DNA of 64,000 bases from a virus: positions 1-64,000 of the IMG/VR virus record IMGVR_UViG_3300021963_000003, one strand, 5' to 3'. Under the pieces are notes generated by a model. The model worked only from the letters and a program-made list of their open reading frames with translations. It did no database searches and had not been told where the DNA came from. This document shows positions 1-9,700 of the stretch, piece after piece; position 1 is the stretch's first letter, and each line of letters opens with the position of its first letter. A program made the translations under genes and the position numbers.

Positions 1-111
1 GGAATTATTCACGGAATAATTCACAACGAATTTACTTCTTTCCGCCCCTAGCTCTTTTGTCTCCCGCTGTATCTGATTTAGAGCCTCTATTTACGGAGGC
101 TTTTTTCATTA
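1..111. repeat. Terminal direct repeat, left copy
   Basis: These 111 bases recur exactly as the last 111 bases of the window. The left copy carries the 3' end of the rightmost plus-strand gene (stop at base 51) and the 3' part of the first minus-strand gene. The genome therefore closes into a 63,889-bp circle. This can reflect circular permutation, a terminal redundancy or an assembler overlap. The sequence alone cannot tell these apart. Bases 2-22 form a perfect 8-bp inverted repeat (GAATTATT / AATAATTC, 5-nt loop) inside the coding sequence. Confidence 0.97.
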
Positions 112-301
112 CAATACCTTTGCTAGTATGTGATGCGTCTTTTCCATCTCCGTTTCCATAAGTTCCTTTATCACGATTAACCTTAACTAACTCAACACGC
201 TTGGCACGTTGCTCAGGTTTCTTATTAAACTCTTTATTATATGCATCTTTCTTAGCCTTAGCCTCTGGATTACTTGCATAATACTTTGCAGATTTCTTCA
301 T
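32..301 (-). CDS. Small basic phage protein, late operon end
   Basis: This encodes 89 residues rich in Lys, Arg, Gly and Ser, without Cys or membrane segments. It begins MKKSAKYYASNPEAKAKKDA. Similar short basic proteins sit next to DUF6321-type genes in other phages, as far as I recall, and they may be virion-associated DNA-binding or packaging proteins. That role is inference. It is the last gene of the long minus-strand late block, and its 3' end overlaps by about 20 bp, tail to tail, the plus-strand gene that ends at base 51 (equal to 63940). The right-hand terminal repeat repeats its 3' part. Confidence 0.75.
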   Translation of the reverse strand: MKKSAKYYASNPEAKAKKDAYNKEFNKKPEQRAKRVELVKVNRDKGTYGNGDGKDASHTSKGIVMKKASVNRGSKSDTAGDKRARGGKK

Positions 302-312
302 AACACTATCAA

Positions 313-780
313 CTATTTATGATTCTTGGCTACTAAGTTACACAATTCTATGAAATATTTCTGGGTAAACGTCCACTTCATATAGTTAACATCCTTGTGA
401 AGTAGCTGTATATTTCTTTTGATGTAGCCCTTGTCGTTGTTAATCCTATCAATGCTTACTATGCCATTGTCCGTGTCTGTATCAAAGTCTAATGGTAGTC
501 CTGATAACGCACACTTCCTGTCCTGCTTAATATAAATAGTCCAGAGATATTTAATGTCAAAACCAAATTCCCTCCCCTTCTCTAGGGCTTTCTTTCTTTT
601 GATTTCAAACCAAGTAATAGGTATTTCTTTGTACTTCCCCTTGTTGTTCTTGCCTGATTTGTTATGGCAACTTATGCAGACGGTGTTATTTTTGGTCGCC
701 CTAATAAGCTCATACTTAGCTGAGTAATATTGTTTGTTCCCGCAGGACTGACAAAACTTAAACCACTCAGTTAATTTCAT
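313..780 (-). CDS. HNH-type homing endonuclease
   Basis: This encodes 155 residues. The N-terminal part has two CxxC pairs (CQSC near residue 10 and CISC near 35), which suggest a zinc-binding finger. The C-terminal half has the layout of HNH endonucleases of phage homing type: CALSGLPL, then SIDRIN with Asp-Arg, then YIKRNIQLLHKDVN. Such enzymes nick DNA and spread their own gene. It sits between two small conserved late genes, overlaps the upstream one by ATGA and leaves an 11-bp gap to the next, as expected for a mobile insertion in an operon. I do not see an intron around it. HNH is clear, but the target is unknown. Confidence 0.85.
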   Translation of the reverse strand: MKLTEWFKFCQSCGNKQYYSAKYELIRATKNNTVCISCHNKSGKNNKGKYKEIPITWFEIKRKKALEKGREFGFDIKYLWTIYIKQDRKCALSGLPLDFDTDTDNGIVSIDRINNDKGYIKRNIQLLHKDVNYMKWTFTQKYFIELCNLVAKNHK

Positions 781-1067
781 TTACTTTTTTTATGAGCATT
801 CGCAAATTTTCTTGCTGACTCAACACTTCCAAATCCCCAAGCCTTTAGAGCAAGTGCTTTTCTTGTAGGCTCTCCGTTAGGTTTCTTCATTGGTCCAGCC
901 ATCCCCGCAAACCTTGCGGCAAACGAAACACGTCTAGGATTAGTCCCTGCTTTAACGGGAGCTTTTAGATTGCCCCCAGTTTGAGCATTATAAGAAGCCC
1001 TGCCCCTAGAATTCAAGCCGCCCGCCTTGTTTTGTCCTTCTTTTCTTGTCCAAGCAGGTGTAGCCAT
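777..1067 (-). CDS. DUF6321-like small virion-region protein
   Basis: This encodes 96 residues. The pattern TPAWTRKEGQN, GGLNSRGRASY, GGNLKAPVKAG, PRRVSFAARFAGMAGPM and KPNGEPTRKALALKAWGFG matches the DUF6321 family of phage proteins as I know it. The function is not established. The protein is strongly basic and is placed in the late operon near the internal virion proteins, so a virion or DNA-associated role is plausible. Its stop overlaps the start of the HNH gene (ATGA). Confidence 0.85.
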   Translation of the reverse strand: MATPAWTRKEGQNKAGGLNSRGRASYNAQTGGNLKAPVKAGTNPRRVSFAARFAGMAGPMKKPNGEPTRKALALKAWGFGSVESARKFANAHKKSK

Positions 1068-1071
1068 ATTA

Positions 1072-2442
1072 TTATGCGTTAGAAGTTTTATTGCTCATAG
1101 ATTGGCTATTCATTGCAATTGTATTATTTAATTGAATAACATTATCTACTCCATATCTAAAAAGGAATCTTTTAAATACTGGGTCATCATTTACTTTCTT
1201 ATCTTTTAAAGCCTTATCTAGTTTTTCTTTATTAAGCTCTTCTCCAAAAGATTTTGTTATGCCAGACTTATAAAGCAAATTGCGAACACCCATAAGGTCT
1301 CCATATTGCTCACCAGAAAATTGTCTTATATTTGAGTTTTTATCATAATGAATATCACCCTTAAGTTCAATTTCGCTGTCTGTTGGTTTGGCTAATTCGA
1401 CAAACTTTTTCATTTCATTTATGTTTAATCCAGCACTTATTGGCGTTTTATTCTTTTTGGAAGTAACTGAATCCCAAAATTTAGCATTAATCCTGTCTGA
1501 TTCGGGCAATAAAGGGTAGCCCATTTCATCGAATCCGAAAAAATCACCTTTTTTTACTTTACTGTTCTTTGCACTCGAATGAGTTAATTCGTGTGCAGCA
1601 ACAGACGGTAGCCCATCTTTTGATAAAACAACTTTGTTTTCTTCAGGAGAAAAATAATTTTGAATAGAAGAATCGCCACCAATTAAAACTGGTACGGTAT
1701 TTAAATTATCTACCCTTTGTGTTCTTTTCTCTTTTGCAATCGCGGTCTCATATTTATTTTTTTGATATTTATTAGCTGCCCCTCCTATATATTGCTCAGG
1801 AAAATTAGCCTGCCTTTGTTCATACGCAGGAGAATTAATATATTTCCCCATATCTTTTTTCATTAAATCAACCATTGATTTATTGACCCCTCCTTTATTT
1901 AGTAAAATATTATAAGCCAAATATTTATTAACCTCTTCATCTGTTTGAACATTACCCAAAAGTTGTGCCATATCTTCTTGCCTTTTCTTATTTTTAATTT
2001 CTGTTTCTGCTAAATCTCCTTTTTCTTTTGGTATTTTAGTTGAATTATTAGATTCACTAGGCTTACTATTTTTATTTTCTTTATTATAAGCGTCAATTTC
2101 AGCCTGTTCTTTAGCAAATTTTTCAGACATTTTCTTGTCTTCTTGGTCAAATGAGTCTATCTCAGACGGTTCAGCTTTCTTAGATTTTACTTTTACTTTC
2201 TCGTCACTCCTAAATTGGGGAGGAAGGAACTTGGTAGTTGTTTTTTGCTTAGGGGCTTCCTCTTGCGTAGTATTTACAACATATTGCCGTGCCTCAACTA
2301 ACCCACTTGGCTCTTTACCAGAAAATAATGCATCTTGAATGTCTTTTGCATTAGGCGTCAAATTGAACGAATAGCCAACCATAACTTTCTGTAAAGGAGA
2401 ATTCCCAAACCCCGCTATGTCAGCTAAAGATTTCATTGCCAT
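1072..2442 (-). CDS. Putative zinc metallopeptidase, virion-associated
   Basis: This encodes 456 residues. Residues about 50-150 are charged, low-complexity and rich in Lys, Glu, Asn and Ser, so probably a flexible linker. Near residue 284 is the zincin motif in SVAAHELTHSSAKN, with an HExxH core preceded by hydrophobic residues. The glutamate-rich region after it could supply the third zinc ligand, but I cannot assign it. It sits among the internal-protein genes and is separated from the next gene by one base. Cell-wall or virion-protein cleavage during entry is an inference. It is one of three HExxH proteins in the late region. Confidence 0.7.
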   Translation of the reverse strand: MAMKSLADIAGFGNSPLQKVMVGYSFNLTPNAKDIQDALFSGKEPSGLVEARQYVVNTTQEEAPKQKTTTKFLPPQFRSDEKVKVKSKKAEPSEIDSFDQEDKKMSEKFAKEQAEIDAYNKENKNSKPSESNNSTKIPKEKGDLAETEIKNKKRQEDMAQLLGNVQTDEEVNKYLAYNILLNKGGVNKSMVDLMKKDMGKYINSPAYEQRQANFPEQYIGGAANKYQKNKYETAIAKEKRTQRVDNLNTVPVLIGGDSSIQNYFSPEENKVVLSKDGLPSVAAHELTHSSAKNSKVKKGDFFGFDEMGYPLLPESDRINAKFWDSVTSKKNKTPISAGLNINEMKKFVELAKPTDSEIELKGDIHYDKNSNIRQFSGEQYGDLMGVRNLLYKSGITKSFGEELNKEKLDKALKDKKVNDDPVFKRFLFRYGVDNVIQLNNTIAMNSQSMSNKTSNA

Positions 2443-2443
2443 A

Positions 2444-2932
2444 TTATTTCTTTAATAAATTAAGTCCCTTTAACTTTGCAATTATCTTATTAGCTTCTTC
2501 TTCGGCTTTACCTATTGCCTCCTCTTCTTTGTCCTTTATATTCCAATTGCTCAACAATATACTCATATGCATTGTTTCGTGCATCACAGCAGTTGCTTGT
2601 TCGCTAGGAGAATACTTTTTGAATGTACCCATATTTAAGAACAAGAAGGGCTTATAAGGGGCTTTGGCTATTAGCTTCTTGTCAGCAGGGTCATAATTTG
2701 TAAGCCCATAGATGTACACTCCGTTACCCACTGTCTTATCAACCTCTTCTGCTTGAGCATCTTTTAGATTAAGCCCGTGCATCTCTTTGACATTGTAATA
2801 TTTAAAGATATCGGTAGCGTCTTTGCCTACAATAAGGACATACTTGCCCATATCATAATGTTTCACTTTATTAGCTATACTAATTAGGCTATTGCCTTTC
2901 TTTAATTTCTGTATATCTATTAAGTTCGCCAT
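2444..2932 (-). CDS. Small HExxH (zincin-like) protein
   Basis: This encodes 162 residues with AVMHETMHMSILLSNW near residue 115, an HExxH zinc motif, followed by an acidic helix (KEEEAIGKAEEEAN) that could hold the third ligand. There is no signal peptide or membrane segment. The start overlaps the stop of the preceding small gene (TAATG). The protein is shorter than most secreted zincins, and the fold resembles the minimal peptidase domains found in phage internal or tail proteins. Activity is inferred from the motif alone. Confidence 0.6.
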   Translation of the reverse strand: MANLIDIQKLKKGNSLISIANKVKHYDMGKYVLIVGKDATDIFKYYNVKEMHGLNLKDAQAEEVDKTVGNGVYIYGLTNYDPADKKLIAKAPYKPFLFLNMGTFKKYSPSEQATAVMHETMHMSILLSNWNIKDKEEEAIGKAEEEANKIIAKLKGLNLLKK

Positions 2933-3078
2933 TACTTCTTCTTTGCAGTCTTAGCTGCTTGCTTAAATTGCTTTGCAGTAGGTGCTCCTTTAGAGCCTAC
3001 CTTTCTCATTGTTTCGCCTGAGCCAGCTTCGATTCTTTTACGCTTTGCGTTGATGTTTGCGTATAGTCCGTTCTTCAT
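2932..3078 (-). CDS. Conserved 48-residue basic phage protein
   Basis: This is a short gene encoding MKNGLYANINAKRKRIEAGS followed by GETMRKVGSKGAPTAKQFKQ and a Lys-rich tail. I recognise the KRKRIxAGSGExMRKxGSKGAPT pattern from many tailed phages with this type of late region. The function is unknown. It is extremely basic, and the stop codon overlaps the next start (TAATG), so it is translated with the late operon. Confidence 0.85.
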   Translation of the reverse strand: MKNGLYANINAKRKRIEAGSGETMRKVGSKGAPTAKQFKQAAKTAKKK

Positions 3079-3085
3079 TCTAGTA

Positions 3086-3553
3086 TTATTTAAAAGTTAA
3101 ACGATATATAGTTTGGTCTACTAGACCATTAATTTCATCTAAGATGTTTGTTAACGCAGGATTGCCGATTACTAACATTCTTGCTCCACCTGATATGTAA
3201 GACTTAAATTCCTCTAAGAAAGTCACAGGAGCATCTAATGTATAAGGCTTAACTTCCATATCACAGCCCATCATAATACGTCCATAGCATCCTTGATATG
3301 ACTCAATGAACCTGTCCATCAAATTATTAAATCCTTCGTAGAATTCACCTAAAGCTTCGTGCTCGGAAAAACTTGACGTTTGCCAATGGAATACCTTTGC
3401 TTGTGCCGATGCTTCTAACATCTCACATAACAACTCCTCTTGTGGGTCTTCTGTTTCTCCAGACTCTGAAGAGTTTTGTGAGTAGTCATTCATTAAAGTT
3501 CCAAAGGCTGATGCTCTCTTGGCTCTTTGTTGCATTTCTATTATACTTGCCAT
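3086..3553 (-). CDS. Dps/ferritin-like protein (DUF5856-like)
   Basis: This encodes 155 residues. The segment AQAKVFHWQTSSFSEHEALG followed by EFYEGFNNLMDRFIESYQG is the helix pair of ferritin-like/Dps-type four-helix bundles, in which His, Glu and Asp residues can bind metal. Phage proteins of this type are often named DUF5856. The role in the phage is unknown, with virion packaging or oxidative protection as possibilities. It has its own promoter (TAACTTTG, minus strand, 3611-3618) and a 50-nt leader with two hairpins ending two bases before the ATG, so it is probably also expressed independently of the large operon. Confidence 0.75.
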   Translation of the reverse strand: MASIIEMQQRAKRASAFGTLMNDYSQNSSESGETEDPQEELLCEMLEASAQAKVFHWQTSSFSEHEALGEFYEGFNNLMDRFIESYQGCYGRIMMGCDMEVKPYTLDAPVTFLEEFKSYISGGARMLVIGNPALTNILDEINGLVDQTIYRLTFK

Positions 3554-3594
3554 AAGTTTAACTTGTTAAACGGTGATGAGCGTTAGCGACTCAT
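3551..3594 (-). promoter_or_regulatory. Two-hairpin 5' leader of the Dps-like gene
   Basis: On the minus strand this reads ATGAG ... CTCAT (3576-3594), with AACG ... CGTT overlapping it, followed by GTTTAAC AA GTTAAAC (3556-3571), a perfect 7-bp stem whose 3' side ends TT before the ATG. The same arrangement precedes early genes at 54812 and 61865 on the other strand, with different but compensated stem bases. A role in translation control is inferred. Confidence 0.6.
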
Positions 3595-3610
3595 TAGCTT
3601 ATTATTTTTT

Positions 3611-3618
3611 CAAAGTTA
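3611..3618 (-). promoter_or_regulatory. Bacteroidota -7 promoter element
   Basis: The minus strand reads TAACTTTG, a match to TAnnTTTG. A transcript starting near 3605 would give a leader of about 50 nt for the Dps-like gene. I see no clear -33 TTG at the usual distance. Confidence 0.5.
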
Positions 3619-3622
3619 ATAC

Positions 3623-3769
3623 TTATTTTTTCTTTTTAGATGCTAAGTATTTAAAATAGTTCACCTGCTTTTCTCTCTTAGCAATTCCTTCTTTAGTCTT
3701 AGCAGTACCTAAGTTGCGTCCTGTGGTTTTGGAGACTAACTTGTAGCCTCCCTTGATTTTCTTTATCAT
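3623..3769 (-). CDS. Conserved 48-residue basic phage protein
   Basis: This short gene encodes MIKKIKGGYKLVSKTTGRNL followed by GTAKTKEGIAKREKQVNYFK and a poly-Lys tail. The KxxGGYxLxSxxTGRNLGxAKTxxGIAKREKQVxYFK pattern recurs in unrelated tailed phages next to internal virion proteins. The function is unknown. It overlaps the stop of the 3,003-residue protein gene (ATGA), so it belongs to the same transcript. Confidence 0.85.
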   Translation of the reverse strand: MIKKIKGGYKLVSKTTGRNLGTAKTKEGIAKREKQVNYFKYLASKKKK

Positions 3770-6700
3770 TTCTTTTTTATTAATTCGTTGTATATATCTT
3801 CTGTCTCGTAAGCTTCTTTAGACGATGTTCCGTAGTCAATAAGTCCGTCAATTACTTGTCTTGCTTTTGCCGCGTCATTATCGTACATATACTTAATTAA
3901 TTTAGCTTTCCCTTCTGCTCCTTTTGTGTAATGCAATATCTTAACTTCATTGGCTATATCAGATTTAATATATGACCTGTCTATAGCGTTGTTATCTATA
4001 AGATTAGCTTTTCTGTCGATACGTTCCATTAATTGGTCACTGTCCCAATATCCAGATTCCTTAGCCATCTTGTCAACATTAGTAAAGAAATTCTTAGAGT
4101 CAGCTTTATACATATTTTTTAATATAGTATCAATAGATTTATCAACATCATTATATTTCATTGACTCCTCTTTGCTCATCTTATATAATTCCTCATTGCG
4201 CCTAAATTCTGCTTTTTCTGCATCTGTAAACGTAGCAAATCTTTTGGTGACTGTCTTCAATAATTTACTACCAGAAAGACCACTCTCCCCAAATTCTCCT
4301 TCGCTTTTAGCAGGTATAATTTTATTTGCAATTTCAGATAATACACCATATCCCAATCCTATTAATATGTTGGTAGACGGAGCCGTAATAAATGTTTCAG
4401 CTACTGCCTGCATTTTCTTGGGAGATACTTGATTTTGAGATGTATTATTAGACATAGAGCGAGCCATAGCCTTATAAAAATAAGGAATGTTAGGGTCATC
4501 CTGTCCTCTCATATACGGAGACAATTCTTGGTCTCTATCGCTTTCTATCTGCTTATCTCTAAATGAATCATAATTCATTGCTCCCTTGATAACAGCATTT
4601 GCAAGCACGTGCTTAGAAATTATTTTAGGTATCGCATTCTTAATTCCTTCAATAGAAGTAACATTAGGAATAGGAATAGGTGATGCTACATTTAATAAAT
4701 CAAAGAACCTGTCTGCTGCGGGAATATCTTTTTGCTCTTTACCCTGAAGTTGCCTCATTGTCATTTCTGCAAACGTTCTTGTAACGCCTAAAAATGGAAC
4801 TAACGTTGGGTTATTTTTAACGTCAGCAGTAACAAAAATAGGATTTCCATTAGCATCTTTAACCTTGGTATCAAATGCAAACAAGAATGAATATAAATCT
4901 TTTCTGTATTCATCTAGTTCATCATATGCATCGCCCATAAGAGCCATAATAGCCATTGTGCCTAAGAACTTTCCAACAACAAGTTGCGATAACTTGGCTG
5001 CTGTTTGCCCCTTATTATCAGCAATATATTCTACTGCTGCGCCCGCCGCCTGAATACTAGAGTTTAGGTAAGCTATATTTAAATTAGGTAAGCTAGTTCC
5101 TCTCTGAGCAAAGTCCGTATAAGCCCTTGATTGAGCAGCTGCAATTTCTTGAATCTTTAAGATATCAGATTCGTTAGGATTAGCCCCTCCATTCTCATCT
5201 TGGAACTTCTTAATTAAGTTTTTCTTAGATTGGTCATACGCCGCTAATCTCATAGCTAATTCAGTCTTCTCGTTCATATAAGATAAAACTGCTTTAGCTT
5301 TTGTTTTAAGCCATTGACCTTTTTTATTTTCTTCGCCATTTACAAGTGCAATATTAATACTACGTTGGCGTTGCTCTTTCATTGTAGACATCCTGTCCAT
5401 AGCCCCACCTGCAGAAATATATTCTTGCAATGTTTTATCCACAAACTCTTTATTATTTCCAAAGAAATCAGAGAATTTAATTGCTCTTGCTAAAGCTCTG
5501 GCTCCTGCTGAGTAAACGTTTGATTCTATTATTCCTCCCTGTGTCCATATATCAGAAAAGAATACTTGCTGCTGCAAGTCCATTGAAATATTACCAATCC
5601 AGAATACAGGGTTATTTCTTGTTGCAAATCCCGTAAGTTGCCTATTAGCCCAATCTGTTGTATTGTAGTAAATATTGCTAACTGTGCCAGATAATTCCCC
5701 ATCTTTCCAAACAATATTATTCCCTTCTATTTGATTAAACATTTCTGTTTCCATCTGATAGTAATTGATAACTCCATCTTTTTTATATGGAACATTAACA
5801 AATCCTTCGTCAGCATTATTAACAGACAATTGTTTTCCGTTAGAACGTATGTTACCTTGGTTATCTCTTAGGTAATTCGCAGGACGCATAAAGGTAATTT
5901 GTTGCCCGTTCTTGCCAATTACAGCAGATTGAATTCCATTCTCATCCGTCTTAATATTCTCATCAAAAATAGCCTCTCTTAACTTATTCTTAGCTATTGC
6001 TCTTGCTGTACCTATGTAGCTTTCTGCTAATAAAAGTCTAGCATCTTGTTCCAAGAAATTCTCAGTACCTTCTTTGGATAATGCCGCCCAACCCTTAACA
6101 GATGAAACTCCATTAAGCATTGTAATAGACATATCTTGCTCCCCATATAACCTGTCTAAGGTTTTTCTATATGAATAAAAATCATCCTTGTAAGTATCTG
6201 CAATTTCTTTTGAGATTATTCCAGCATCTCTAAGTTTTATTACTTGCTCATTACCAACCTTGCGATACATATCAGCACGTGCTGTTAACATATCATATTC
6301 AGATTCGCCTATCTCTAATCTTAAAGCATCTAAGAAAGCTTCAGCAGTTTGTGACGTTGCGTCTGTTCTACCATCAAGAGTTTTACCGTGTTTCTTTACA
6401 GGAACATTAGTTCTAGCTTGTCTTGTAATTGAAGCCGACTCAATAGACGATGGCATACGACCAATAGTATCAATAAAATTAACCGTCAATTTCTCTATTT
6501 CATCTTGGTATTGCCTCTCAGTATTTTTATCTACCTGAAGTATACGCAAGTTAAATATCATTAAGTTCAATTTCTTTTCTCCTTGTTCTTGTAAGCCATT
6601 GCCAAAAATATCATTATATATCTGGCTTAATTCTTGTCCTGCTGAATAAGCGATTCCATTAAGGTTTCTTAATCTTGATTGAGCCAAACTTGTTTGAGTG

Positions 6701-9700
6701 CTAGCTTGAGCCAAATTGCGTCTTCCGTAGAACTTACTATCATACTGTAATGCAATTTCCTTCTTTGTTTTCTCCCAAAGGTTTTCAGCCCTATCTAGCA
6801 AAGATTTCTTAGCCTTATCGTATCCTTCATTATATGCATCTACAACAGAGCTTTTCTCATTTACTTTAGCTCCTTCAGGAATAGATGTATCAGGATTATC
6901 TTGAGGTAACGATGGAGTTAATGGGTCTGCAGAAGCTTTATCTACTATTCTTTGTGCGTCCTCTCTACTCATAGCAAAGGCTTCCATTAAGCCTTCAGTA
7001 AGCTCTGATTTAGAATAATTGTTTAGATTGTTTCTAACAAATTGGATACGCTTATCGTCACGATTTATATCAGAGAATTGAATAGTTTCACCTAGCTTGT
7101 TTTTCATAGAGAAATTATCTATAAATGCTTGGCTACCAAATGGAGCTTTAACGACATTCTTTGCTAACACTAATGCTCCAACCTGAATAACTTCGTCTGC
7201 AGAAACAACAGCAGTACCGTCATTTTTATCATAAAAGAAACTATGGCGGAATGGATTCATCCCAACCTGTGTCCACGCAGGGTCATTCATTAACTCAGTA
7301 GCTCTTTTGTGAACTGCCTCAGGACTTTCATTTACCCAGTCTCCGTGTATACGCGCAATCGTTGCTTTAGTTTTATCTATTGCAATGTTTATTGCACCTT
7401 GCGGCTTTGTTCTAAATTCTACATTCTTTAATACCGCCGTCTGACCATATGCTTTAATTTTATCATCAGATGACCCGTGAACAGAAACAACCCAAGTATC
7501 ATAAGCATTGTATGCTGGAATATCCAATCTACTTGCTACTCGTTCTCCATCCTTGAATGTTTTATTTAATCCAACTATACCTGCCTTAGATAATGCTCCA
7601 TCACTAAGAGCACCTACAATTTCTTTAAAAGAAGGTATCTTAGGAACTTCTGGCATTAACTTTATTGGCATATTAGTCCTTACAACAGCAACGTATTCAT
7701 CTAATGTAGCCAAACCATTATTAAGAGCTTCTACTGTTTTTTGAACTATAGGGTTCCGCTCTTGTCTTTGACTTACTTGATTTTTATCTTTCCAAGCTTG
7801 CCTCTCAGCCACTGTCATTCCCGCATCCGCAACAGTACTTTCCATTGTGTAGTTGCGGTCAAGGTCAGAATACTGTGCCTCAATATTTACGTCGCCTTTA
7901 TTTGCATCTATTCCATTCTTGAAGTCTTCATCATCAATAAGATATTGGTCCCCCATTGCACCTTCTTCAATAACTCCGTCAAGTTTCATATCAGCAAGCT
8001 TTGCTGTACCATTAATAACACTTTCTAAAGACACGTTTCCATTATTAATAGATGTAACAATTCTATTTGCGGCAGCAGAGTACGTAGAATCTTCTCGTTG
8101 CTTAACTCCAAGATATCCAAAAAGATTCTTTTCAAATATCCACAGGATAGCCTGAATATCAGAAATATCTAATTTCTCTCCTGTTGTTTCTAGTATATTA
8201 TCTTGTACTTTCTCAAAAGTCTCTTTAGTAAAAGTTCTAAAATCTTTAGCAAACTTTGTTTTATTCTTTATATCATCCGTTAATCCATCTTTAATGTCAT
8301 TAACTACGTCGGCAGATTTTGAATAAATACTCTTTCCTTGTCTATATTTAGACATCTCAGCATTTCGTTGTTCCTTTGTTAAGGATGCATAAACGCCTCT
8401 ACCACCAAGTAGTCTGTCAAATAATTTAGCGTGTGATTCTGCTAATGCTAATACATTCCCTTTAGATTGCCCCTCTAAATTATTTGCTTTTATAAATTTA
8501 TCAAAGTCTACGCTAAGAACTTTTGCCCTCATATCTCCGCGATATCTAAACATTGTCCTTATACACCATCTATCTATAGTAGGAGTGCCTCCTAGACCAG
8601 ATAGGTTAGAATAAAATGCTCCAATTTTAGGACCAAAAATAATAATAGATGTAGGCAAGACTTGTGCATCATCCCAATCTGGATTTGTTGCATAGTCAGA
8701 CGATAAAACTTTTGCATATGACGAAACGCCTAAGTGTTCTACTATAGCCTTTTTTGATTCAGATATTGGTCTAACTGTCTGTAAAAATTCTTTTAATTTT
8801 ACAGGGTTATTGTCAAAAGTTTCTAAAAGCCTATTGTATCTATTTATTGTAGTAGCAATAGCAGACAAAGCTTTACCTGTTCCAATGTCAGAAGGTATTT
8901 TACCCGTTTTCTGATATGTTTCTAGTCCATATATAACTCTCATTAAATTGGTAGATACATCTGTAGAATTTGATGCAATCGAAATAATGATTGTCGCAAT
9001 CTCTCTAACATCTTCTTTTTCTTTAATAGCTGGATATATTTCTGATATCCTATCTACCGCAGCAGCAAAATCTTCTGTATACCAACCTTTCCCAGATTTA
9101 TCCCCAAATTTCTGCATAGCAAAAACAGTTTCATCTGTAGCGTAATCTGATACTATTTTTAATGCATTGTCTCCAAAATCATCAATAGCCAATGCGTTGA
9201 ATTTTTTGTTATAATATTTATTTAATGCACTTGCTACACCATAGTTAGTTATTCCTTTTTTAGATTCTTTTGCCGCCGATATCCCAAGTTGTTCTAAGAT
9301 TCCGTCAAATACTTCATTTACCCTAAACTGCGTGCTTTCATTTGCAAATTTGCTAACGTTTTCAACGCCAACTATCTCTGATATATCTCGTCCTTCTTTT
9401 AATACATTTGAGATTTGGGTAGCTAATCTATTTAGAGCTGATTGGTCTGTATCGTTTAATACAGGATTAAATCCTAATACCTTAGCTATTTTATTAATAA
9501 AATCTACAATCGCTTGTTTTAATGAAGGCTTAACGTCATTAAGATTTAACTTTCCACTAGCAACGCGAGCAATTATTTCGACAACTAATTCGTCGTTACG
9601 AGTAAATTCATCGCCATATGATGGGCTATTCTTAATCTGTTGTAATATTTTATTTACTTCAGGATTAGTCTTAGCTTCCTCTTTAGCGGCTGATACTAAT

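Noticed and set aside
7741-8155. Plus-strand open frames inside the giant protein gene
   Set aside because: They are antisense to a clear gene, with composition set by its codons, and have no start signals.
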